Source of the DNA: Tribonema minus
Lineage: Eukaryota; Sar; Xanthophyceae; Tribonematales; Tribonemataceae
Direction: 5' to 3'
Assembly: GCA_017506865.1 (NCBI GenBank)
Contig: JAFCMP010000096.1
Location: 62,001-126,000 of the forward strand
Length of the DNA: 64,000 nucleotides
The stretch's first letter is position 1. Each line of letters begins with the position of its first letter. The translations under genes were made by a program, and so were the position numbers. Of the stretch, positions 56,136-64,000 are shown one piece after another. Below the pieces are notes generated by a model. That model was not told the DNA's origin, searched no databases, and worked only from the letters and a program-made list of their open reading frames with translations.

Positions 56136-57758
56136 ATGCTGGCGATGCTGGTGACGTTGGCGGAGCCGGAGAGGGGGCGTCTCAGTTGCAGAAGCGCAGG
56201 CATTGGCGGGGAGAGCTTGGACATGCTCACACAGGTGTTCACGGTGCTGGCGCAAAATCGTATGCTGCCCAAGCCGGCGTGGGACCTGTGCACGGCTATG
56301 CACCAAAAGGTCAGACCCGTCGTACGCCTGATTGTAGCAGACACCTATGCACCAGCTGCAGCGGCGCATGCCCGGATCTTTTTCAGCAAAATTGCCGTGC
56401 ACCTCGAACTGTGTGGGGTGCACGACATCGACCCGCTGGTCGCCTTGACTCTGCGCCCTGTCGGAGCCGGCGTCGGCAGTGTCGATCATGGGCACTTGGA
56501 CAGGTTCGACTTCTTCAAAGATGTCAGCATAATGACCCTGACGGACTTCTGTGAGATGTTCACGCGCATGCCGCGGTCGCTGCAGGAAGTGCGCATGGTA
56601 CAGTGTGAGACCAAAAGAGCGCGGCCGATGCTGCGCACAGCGATTCGCGCCACAGACGACGGCTTCCAGGCAGATGCACTACCGCTTGTACGACCCCTTG
56701 CTCCCACCAAAAGAGCAGCAAGCCTGCCGGACGACTTTGGTGCTCTGTCGGCACTGACAGATTGCGACCTACATGGCTGTGAGTATCTCACAAGACTGCC
56801 GGACTGCATCAGCAATCTGAGCGGGCTGACCAGGCTTTATGCGAGATACTGCAGTAGGTTACTTAGTCTGCCGGCATGCATAGGTAGCCTGCCGGCGTTA
56901 GCGACGCTTGACCTGACCCGCTGTTACAGTCTTAGTAGCCTGCCTGATAGCATCGGCGGCCTGGCAGCGCTGACGGATCTCAACCTGAGCGGCTGCACAA
57001 TAACCACTAGGCTGCCGGACAGCATCGGCAATCTGGTTTCACTCAAAAGCCTCAACCTCAGCGCCTGCACATCACTCTTTGGGCTGCCCGACAGCATCGG
57101 TAACCTCGCTTTGTTAACGGCGCTGAACATGTGCGACTGCACGGTGTTCTACAATTGTCCGAGCAGCATTGGCAACCTGGCAGCGCTGGCAAAGCTAGAC
57201 TTGGGCAACTGCGACACGCTTTCCAGTCTCCCGGAGAGCATTGGCGGCCTGACCGCGTTAACATGGCTGAACCTAAGCGGGCTTACGGTCCTGCGTAGGT
57301 TGCCAAACAGTATTGGCCATCTGGTATCGCTAGCCAAGCTCAATATGATGTGTTGTCGCACTCTCAAGAGTCTGCCGGAGAGTATCGGCGCCCTTGCAGC
57401 GCTGACGTACCTGTGCCTAGCAAAATGCAAGCGTCTCACCAGTCTGCCGGATTCCATAGGCGCGCTGCGGTCTCTGAAGGTTCTTGACTTGGCTGAGTGC
57501 GAAGCACTGACAGCACTGCCGGACTCCATCGGCGACTTGTCGGCACTGTCACAGCTCAGGCTACGCAGCTGCATGCGCCTGTCGGAACTGCCAGTCTGCC
57601 TGGGGGAACTGGCGCAGCTCACATTGCTAGACTTGTCGTTCTGCAGTCAACTCGCGAGCCTGCCGGACACGCTTGGCAAGCTGGCACTGTTGACAAAGAT
57701 ACACACAGACGGGTGCCGAGAGCGCCTGACTCAGTCTGCCAAAGCGCTTCAGCAGTAG
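56136..57758 (+). CDS. Leucine-rich-repeat protein, copy 2
   Basis: A single open frame of 540 residues. An N-terminal region of about 190 residues contains GIGGESLDMLTQVFTVLAQ, VADTYAPAAAAHARIFFSK and MPRSLQEVRMVQCETKR and matches no domain I can name. From about residue 195 to 525 run some 13 LRRs of 24 residues, LPDSIGxLxALxxLxLxxCxxL, the plant-type/Ras-group consensus; Cys or Gly at the end of most strands is typical. No signal peptide or membrane segment is visible, so it is probably intracellular. No introns. The reading frame upstream of 56136 differs between the two paralogues, so the true start is uncertain. Roles of this class range from scaffolding to recognition; none is shown here. 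Confidence 0.8.
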   Translation: MLAMLVTLAEPERGRLSCRSAGIGGESLDMLTQVFTVLAQNRMLPKPAWDLCTAMHQKVRPVVRLIVADTYAPAAAAHARIFFSKIAVHLELCGVHDIDPLVALTLRPVGAGVGSVDHGHLDRFDFFKDVSIMTLTDFCEMFTRMPRSLQEVRMVQCETKRARPMLRTAIRATDDGFQADALPLVRPLAPTKRAASLPDDFGALSALTDCDLHGCEYLTRLPDCISNLSGLTRLYARYCSRLLSLPACIGSLPALATLDLTRCYSLSSLPDSIGGLAALTDLNLSGCTITTRLPDSIGNLVSLKSLNLSACTSLFGLPDSIGNLALLTALNMCDCTVFYNCPSSIGNLAALAKLDLGNCDTLSSLPESIGGLTALTWLNLSGLTVLRRLPNSIGHLVSLAKLNMMCCRTLKSLPESIGALAALTYLCLAKCKRLTSLPDSIGALRSLKVLDLAECEALTALPDSIGDLSALSQLRLRSCMRLSELPVCLGELAQLTLLDLSFCSQLASLPDTLGKLALLTKIHTDGCRERLTQSAKALQQ

Positions 57759-58941
57759 AACCTCGCACAGCTGTCGCTTGAGGTACAGGAGTGAGCACAC
57801 TAGGCACGCCAGCTGGAATGGCTGCGGAGTTTCGAGCATTACAGAAGTGTCTGCAGTATGCGCGCCGGCATCAAGCATTGTGAATATGTGACGCCCATTT
57901 CATTTCCTTGATGCAGCTAGCACTCCTGATGTTTTGTCTGTGATGTCCATGTCATGCACGCAATTATGGTCAAACCAGTGAGAACAGCACCACCATGTAT
58001 TATGCGACAGCACCACATCATGGACATGCCTGCCTGTATCATATTTTCAAGTGGTAACGGCTGCACTTGCCATCGCTTGTACTTTAGACTGCGCCTGCTA
58101 TAGCATACATGCCGCTTGTGCCTTTGCGCGGGCGCCCTTAGCAGAGCATTTGTGCAGCCCGCACTTGCAACTGCAATGCCGATCTCGCCCGCCTGCAAAG
58201 TCATCGACACATTGCCTCCCATGTGTGCGCCATAGGAAAGGTGAGGGTGCTGCTCTGAGCACATGCTGATGTAACAAACGGCACCAGGTTGGAGCACATG
58301 CATGCAAATCAACTGGCATATGCGAATGCCATTGTGCAGAAACCGTGGTGTCATTAATCTGCCCTGTCTGCTGTACTCGAGCACTGCTACGGTGGTGTGG
58401 GATGCCTCCTCACAGCAAGGATGTAATCTACATATCACCCTGGCTTGCAGCATTCAAGCACAGTATCAACGAATTGACAAACGATGTCTCTCAATATTGT
58501 AAATAGTCAATGGCATGCCCATGCATGTCTACCAGACTGGAAATGCGAAAGTTGATCATCTATGATGATCCATTCAATCGTCCATTTGAAACAGGAGATG
58601 TCGAACGCCACCTCACTGTTTGATAAAGTACATTTGGGCGCCAAAACTTTGCTACATTTGGGCGCCAACACATTTCCAGACGTCCAACGTTGAAACCTTT
58701 CCTACTTACTTTCCTTTTCTTTAGAGTCGAACCTCAAGTTGAAGTACCTTGGCGCCAAAACCTTTCTTGAGGACACACCTCTCCTGTACAGGAAGACACA
58801 CACACTAGGCATCACTCCGTTCAATCGCAGCCTGGAACTTTCGATTTCAGACAGCAGGCTGGCGTGTATTGAGGCAGCGGCAGTGGCTGTGTCGACGGAC
58901 CGCTGCAGCCTTCAGCTGGCGAACGACATTTCAAGATCGTG
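57759..58941. other. Intergenic region, LRR copy 2 to NSE2-like gene
   Basis: The first 500 bases resemble the downstream flank of LRR copy 1 and belong to the segmental duplication. The last 320 bases are the promoter of the next gene and hold three E2F-type sites. No other gene was recognised. Confidence 0.5.
58633..58760. promoter_or_regulatory. Cluster of three E2F/DP-type sites
   Basis: TTTGGGCGCCAAAA (58633-58646), TTTGGGCGCCAA (58657-58668) and TTGGCGCCAAAA (58749-58760) fit or closely approach the E2F consensus TTTSGCGCSAAA. They lie about 180-310 bases upstream of the ATG at 58942. The first two are 24 bases apart. E2F control of DNA replication and repair genes at G1/S is conserved in plants and algae, which suits the gene that follows. 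Confidence 0.65.
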
Positions 58942-61157
58942 ATGGCGACGTTCGCTGCTTCTCTGAACCGTGACTCCAAGGACCTGCGAGAACATATCAG
59001 CGCGGGCCCACAGACCTCCACCCAGTTTGCGGCAGAAAATTTCAGCGACTGCGAGGTGAGATTCTCTCTCGGACCATTTTGGTCTTGATGAGTACAGCGT
59101 GTCCATCTGGCAAAGCAGCCGAAGCTGACAATGTCAATCATTTTCTCCCTAGCGTAATGTGTCGACTGGCAAATCGACAAGCTGGCAGCGTGCATGCGCT
59201 TGCGCGGGGGAGCCCAATGACTGCTTCGCATTTGCATGTCATGTACGAGCGCCAGGCTTCTTGACAGATCAGTTCAACCGTCAATCTATGCGGTGGTGCA
59301 ATGCGACGCGTTCAAACGCTACAGGAACAACGAGGCTGCAGGCATTTTGACATCTTCAAGTCATGCCAATTATTGCGCTCGTCCAGCATGTGATGAGACG
59401 TGAAGCAGCCAATCGTCCGCTTTGTAGCCGCGCTTCCAAGTACCTTGCATGTGCCTTTCAGAGAACGCGCTGCCTGCGCCGCTCATTCTGTTGTCCGTCT
59501 TCACAAGCGTCAGAGCACCGCCTGTGACGCCGCTTGCCTGCACGCTCTCTTAGAGGCAGTAGGTCACTGGTGGCCGCGCCGGTACACTGGTGGCCGCGCC
59601 GGTACCTGTTTTATCAGCTCTCTGTCGCAGCGTAAAGTCGACAAATCACCTCCCCCTGTCTCACGCGCCATCACCATACTCACAACTACACACACCTACA
59701 TGCACACACACCGCAAGGCAGCGGACGGTCTCACGCAGCCCTCGCTGCCGCTGCCGCTGCCGCTGCCGCTGCCGCCACGCGCGCAGCTGCTGAGCGATGA
59801 GCAAAAGGCGCGGCTCAAGCCAGTGCTGATGGAGCTCGCGAAGCAGAACGCGACGCTGGACCAGGCGGTGAGCACCATGGTCGACGCGGCCAAGAAGTTT
59901 GACGAGCGCGTGCAGGCGCTGGCGCGCGCGCGGCGGATGCGGCAGCAGCAGCGCGCGGCGGCGGCGGGCGGCGGCGAGGATGGCGACAATCCGGTGAGCG
60001 CCCAGGGACCCGCGGCGCGCGCGGCGACAAGCAGCAGCATGACCCGTTTGAAGTTGCAGCAAGGCCATTTGAAGTTGCTGGTGGATGGTTAGGGGTTGAA
60101 GAAATGAGGTCTGTCCTGACTCTGGGTGTGCTGCGGCAGTTGCGGGCGTTGTGCGGTTGTGTTGTAGGTGGTGTGAGTGATCATGGCTGTGTGTGGGATT
60201 GTGGTGCAGGTTGCAGCAGGCACTTGTGTTGACTTGCACTGGCTGAGGCATACTCGTAAGGATAGCATAGCGGGACGGCGTTGGTGCATGCGCGGCTCTC
60301 AACACAAGGCGGTGCTGCCGCAGGAGGCCTGCTTGTTGGTGCAGCATGGACGGTCCGCAAGCATCGGAGGCGTGCACTGGGGCCTTGCGGCAGCGCACAC
60401 GTGTGCAGCGCACAGCACACCACGCAAGTAGTGGAGGTCCCAATGCGGTGCGCTGTATGCAACGTTTGGCAAACCTCTTGGGCAGCGATGGTAGCACGAA
60501 GCCCGCAACGACACGCGAACTCTGCGGTGGCCACCGTTTTCTCTGATGATCGTCAGTACATGCTGTGATCCTTGTGTGCTCTACAGCACCAACGAAAACT
60601 GAAGTTTTAATGTCCAGATGAAAAAGTCCACGATTAGTTTATTGTCATGAGCGCGCAAAGTGAGGTTGGCCTCGCGTGGTGCTCACCGAGGTCCGCATCG
60701 CTGCAAGAGCGCGCCTCACATCCGGCTGCGTAACGTGTCACACCGCTTTAAATTTAACACTCTTCAGGCCACATCTGCAACCCCACCCTCACTCTGCTCT
60801 AATCCTCATCTCAAGGCCGAGGAGGGGGACTTCAATGCCCAATGTTTGGGGAAGATGAACGCAAGGCGATGGTCAGCACTGATAAATAATTCTGACCCTG
60901 ACCCAAAGGCCCTCAGCCCTGACGTAACCTCAACTTCAACTCTGGCTCTCCTTCCGAAGGCCGAGGAGGACGTCGACTTCAACGCCATGTTCGAGGAGGA
61001 GATGGCCAAGGCGACGGACGCCGCTGCCGGCGTCGACCCCAAGCAGCACAACATGTACAAGGACGTGATGAAGATAGTGGGCGAGGAGGAGGAGGAGGGC
61101 GGCGACAGCGATGACGACGTGGCGATAGACAGGACCAGGGGCGAGGTCAACCTCAAG
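58942..61157 (+). CDS. NSE2/MMS21-like SUMO ligase, N-terminal part (C-terminal exon outside window)
   Basis: Exons 58942-59055, 59787-59993 and 60960-61157 are all phase 0 and give 173 residues before the frame continues past a GTGCGT donor. Exon 1 (MATFAASLNRDSKDLREHI) and exon 2 (EQKARLKPVLMELAKQNATL...) form amphipathic, probably coiled-coil helices. Exon 3 has VDFNAMFEEEMAKA, an acidic linker, then DDDVAIDRTRGEVNLK. In NSE2, a coiled-coil arm that binds SMC5 is followed by an acidic linker and a Glu/Asp-Ile-x-x-x strand just before the CPIT of the SP-RING; this arrangement and the length up to that point agree. The SP-RING itself was not found before 64000, so identity rests on the N-terminal pattern. 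The fossil retroelement lies in the following intron. Confidence 0.5.
59563..59603. repeat. Short tandem repeat, two 20-base units
   Basis: CACTGGTGGCCGCGCCGGTA occurs twice in a row in intron 1 of the NSE2-like gene. Confidence 0.85.
60809..60875 (+). repeat. Decayed copy of NSE2-like exon 3 5' edge
   Basis: About 145 bases before exon 3 (start 60960) its acceptor and first 50 or so bases recur: AAGGCCGAGGAGG, then GACTTCAATGCC against GACTTCAACGCC, and AAGGCGATGG against AAGGCGACGG. The copy is direct. Confidence 0.82.
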
Positions 61158-61196
61158 GTGCGTTTGAAGTTCACATAAGGGGGGAGGGGGTGGGGG

Positions 61197-61560
61197 GGGT
61201 GGGGGGGGGGGGCTCAAGAGCGCTTTTGCACGCCGTGCAGAGCGCTGGCGCATGAAGAGGGTTTACAGGAAATGGCAGCTCTGTTGGGGCGGCGTTTTGG
61301 CAGGAGCAGGGGCGAGGCAAGCTTTGCAATGTATTTGAAGTAGAAGGTGCAAATGATAGAAACCACCAAGATGATGATGATATGAAACTGCCACTGACAC
61401 TTCCAGCATGCTCGTGGGGACGGCACACACGAGCAGCGCGAGGCGGGAGGAGGGGGGGCAGCGGCAGTGACAAGGACAGGGCAAGGACACGTGAAAGCGG
61501 GGTTGAAGTTTGAAGCATTCCAGTTCAAGCATCGCAACCGCGCACGGTGGGTTGTGAGAC
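61197..61560. other. Intron sequence with G run; no coding signal
   Basis: This starts with a purine tract dominated by G (61177-61211) and continues without recognisable genes to the retroelement remnant. No SP-RING exon is visible here. Confidence 0.4.
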
Positions 61561-62010
61561 GATGATGTAGGTTCTGCAGCTGGCATGTTGCCAGCCCCCT
61601 CTGGCGGCGTCGATGGCGTTGCAGGAGTAGCGGTTGCCGTTCTCCGAGAGGTCGTATTCGCTGGTGAGATCAATGTACCACGAGCGTCCGGCTGCTGCGC
61701 GGTGCCGCTGATGAATTGGCACGTACGGTGCGCGGCCTGTATGCGCTGTCACGCGGCGCACGCTTGGCACCAGCGCCGTGCATCTGCTTGAGCGTGGGCC
61801 AATGATAGCGGTGCTGAAGCTCGATGAGCGTTGACTCGTAACCCATGTGACCACCGCCGTCAACTGCGTTCGGCTCTGCTGCGTCGCTGCGCGTAATCGC
61901 GCCGCCACTGTTGAAGCTGAACTTCGCCAGCTCATCTGGCGCGATGCAGTTGGCGATGTCCTCGTCGCGCTCATCAGCAGTGCGAACACAGCGTGCGGTG
62001 TTGTGCTTGC
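61550..62010 (-). mobile_element. Fossil LTR retrotransposon, integrase remnant
   Basis: Minus-strand remnants of an integrase of the Ty3/gypsy-like type. Recognisable parts are the H2C2 zinc-binding region (HMGYESTLIELQHRYHWP) and, after it, the beginning of the catalytic core (WYIDLT, ENGNRYSCNAID). The element is clearly broken, with several breaks, and lacks recognisable reverse transcriptase and gag regions in the window. Preservation of family motifs suggests a moderately old copy. It lies in an intron of the NSE2-like gene, in the opposite orientation. Confidence 0.65.
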
Positions 62011-63140
62011 AGACTGCCCGCCGCTTCGTCGTCGCTGCTGCGACCGAGCTGCAGCGCCGTCGCGACGCTGCCGTTGCGCACCGCGCTCCCACTGCCGCCG
62101 CCGTCAAGCGTAGCGCAGGCGTCGCCGCCACTGCGGTGCCGCCGCGACACTGCCGTAGCGCGTCGCGCGTGCGCCGCGGCCCTCGCCGAGCTGCGGTGCC
62201 GCCGCGGTGCTGCCATCGCGCGCCGCATGCGCCGCTGCCCTCGCCGATCGGCGGCGGCGCCGCAGCAGCAGCAGCGCACGCCGCCGCCATTGTCCAGCTG
62301 CGGTGTCGCCGCGGCACTATTGTTGCACGCCGCGCGCGCGCTGCCGCCATCGCCGTGCTGTCTGCGGTCGCTGCCGCTGAGCTGCTGGTTCCCCCCCCCT
62401 GCTGCTGTTGGCAGGGGTAGGGGTCACCGCAGCAGTGTAACCGCCTTGTGCGCGAGCCGGTGTGCAGACCAAGCGTTCGCATGCGGTGCAAGTTACTGGC
62501 TCCAGGTCAATTGCACCCACGTATGCCAAGCCCTGGCGTATCGCACGTGCCATGACTGGCAGCATGACATTGGCGGCCACCACTCCTTCTTGCAGTGTGC
62601 GCGTGATGTCCGGCGGGGGGTGCATGGATTGCAGACCTTGCACCTGCAGCCTTTGGTTGAAGCCGAGCACCAGCGCATCTTGAGCGCTGGTCACGTCGTC
62701 GCGCCGTTGCTCATACTGCTGCGGCAGATGCTGCTGCGCCTCATGAATGTCGGCGCTGGCGTGTCTGTATGCAGTGTTGATACCTTGTCACGGTTCCACG
62801 ACCCAGAGAATTGGCTGCTCGCAGCGCAACTCCTTGTGCACGCTGCCGGCGCGCTGCTGCTGCATCGCGTAGGCACTGTCCTGAACGCAGCAGCCGCGCG
62901 CCGATGTGTTCCTGCCGTCGCAGCGCCGCATCCCAAATGCGGCTGCGCGTAGCGGCGCCGCCGATTCAATCCGCGCGCAGCGTATAGACGCCAATATCGT
63001 AGCCAGCGTCGAACGGCAGGTCGCGATTCTCGCGAAAGGTGGAGGTGCTCAGGAAGCGTGAACATTCCAGCATGACCAGCGATTGACTTGAACCGCGCTA
63101 CTTATTTGGCCGCTCGCATGGCAACGTAGGCCCGCTCCCC
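62011..63140. other. GC-rich repetitive stretch, no recognised gene
   Basis: About 62040-62400 is built from GCCGCYGC-type triplets with repeated phrases such as TGCGGTGCCGCCGC, giving long uninformative open frames on both strands. The remainder to 63140 may include more of the fossil element, but I could not assign it. Confidence 0.4.
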
Positions 63141-63144
63141 CAGC

Positions 63145-63980
63145 ACTCGCGAGCAGGCGCTGCAACGGCACTGCGGGCGCGGCGATGACTGCGGCGGCAG
63201 CAATGAATCGGTGGCCGCTGGAGACATGCAAATGGCTGCAGTGAGCGCGGCTGGCTGCACGTGCACCACGGACGTGAAGGACAAGTGCACCTGCGACGGG
63301 CACGATCACAACAAGCACGCCGCTGTGGCAGGCACGGAGGCGCGCAGAAGCTGCGACGGGAGTATGCCGCGGAGTCGTTGATGGACCCCGAGAGAAGGGC
63401 AGGAGGATGCAAGACACGCTGTTCACCGGCGACAGCGCGCGTGATGCAGGCACGCTTCGCCAGGACCTGAATGAGGCCGCGTGCGCGCTGGAGGGCGCGC
63501 GGAAGTCTGGCTGAAAAAAAGTTAGCAGGGATCGAATCTGCGCAGGTTTGATCTGTGCAGCGCAGGTTCGATCGCCGCGCGGGTTCGATTGCACCCCCGC
63601 GGGTTCGATCCCCGCTCCTTCCGCCAGACTTCTGCGCGCCCTTTGGCGCGCATGCGGCCTCATCCAGGTCTTGGCGGAGGGTCCCTGCATCACGTGTGCT
63701 CTCACCGGGGAACGGTGCATCTCCAACACTGTCTTGACCGTCAACAGCCCCGCGGCATGCTGCCGCCGCAGCTTCTGCGCCCCGTGTGCCTGCTGCAGCG
63801 GCGTGCTTGTGGTGCTCGTGCCCATTGCAGGTGCGCTTGTCGCTTCACGTCTGTGGTGCGCTAGCAGCCGCGCTCACTGCAGCCGTCCACCATGTCCCCA
63901 GCGACCACCGAATTGATGCTGCCGCCGCAGTTGTCGCCGTGCTGGCCGTGCAGCTGCTGCGCATGCTCGAGAGAGCTTAC
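63145..63980. repeat. Large inverted repeat, arms of about 360 bases
   Basis: The left arm (about 63145-63513) is matched in reverse complement by the right arm (about 63621-63980), with identity around 75-80 percent by eye. Paired words include GGAAGTCTGGC / CCAGACTTC, GTGATGCAGG and CACAAGCACGCCGC. The spacer of about 107 bases is described separately. The right arm may run past the window edge. Confidence 0.8.
63522..63624 (+). repeat. Array of tRNA T-arm-like motifs
   Basis: Four GCGSGTTCGAT-like units follow one another. The last, GCGGGTTCGATCCCCGC at 63599-63615, is a perfect T-stem and loop and is followed by TCCTTCCGCCA, like the acceptor end of a tRNA with CCA. No matching 5' acceptor, D-arm or anticodon arm was found, so this is not a tRNA gene. 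On the minus strand it reads TGGCGGAAGGAGCGGGGATC, the form of a tRNA-complementary primer site. Confidence 0.6.
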
Positions 63981-64000
63981 TTTCGAGCACTGCCACTTGA

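Noticed and set aside
63522-63624. tRNA gene
   Set aside because: Only T-arm and acceptor-like 3' text is present; no D-arm, anticodon arm or matching 5' acceptor.
63049-63825. 258-codon minus-strand open frame
   Set aside because: It spans one arm, the spacer and the other arm of the inverted repeat, so it is an artefact of the repeat structure.

Overview
The window is GC-rich nuclear DNA of a unicellular photosynthetic eukaryote. Genes are cut into many short exons with introns of about 400 to 2,700 bases, bounded by GT-AG (one GC-AG) signals. There are no operons or ribosome binding sites. Gene content is eukaryotic: retromer VPS35, phytol kinase, ribosomal protein eS17, initiation factor eIF5B and an NSE2-like SMC5/6 factor. 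A methyltransferase gene begins with a signal peptide followed by an Ala-Phe-Val-Pro junction, the bipartite presequence used to enter plastids of secondary red origin. That points to a haptophyte, ochrophyte or similar alga; I favour a haptophyte but cannot prove it. Telomere-type TTAGGG words are scattered through introns.

Layout. 1-15494 (-): VPS35 in at least 18 exons, its C-terminal end lying outside the window. 16588-21308 (+): phytol kinase in six exons, divergent from VPS35. 23472-26626 (+): RPS17 in three exons, the first being only the start codon. 27124-29754: a nest of 3' ends of one non-LTR retrotransposon family inserted in an ACTAGTAGTACT-rich tract, followed by about 2.7 kb of AT-richer gene-free DNA. 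48323-32455 (-): eIF5B, 14 exons, 1,020 codons, complete. 49474-51222 and 56136-57758 (+): two leucine-rich-repeat paralogues from a segmental duplication, the first frameshifted. 52339-53928 (+): plastid-targeted bacterial-type methyltransferase between them. 58942-61157 (+): first three exons of an NSE2-like gene behind three E2F-type sites. 61550-64000: fossil of an LTR retroelement (integrase remnant) and a large inverted repeat with a tRNA T-arm-like centre.

The most unusual property is shared by almost every multi-exon gene here. Introns contain direct-repeat, decaying copies of the neighbouring exon edge together with its splice site (5' or 3'), and the copies become less similar with distance from the real exon. 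In eIF5B intron 7 two such series, one from each flanking exon, meet in the middle and account for most of the intron. This looks like intron growth by repeated tandem duplication anchored at splice junctions, leaving chains of decoy splice sites. Exon joins given here were made by eye from reading phase, splice consensus and family alignment from memory; no transcript data or database search was available.
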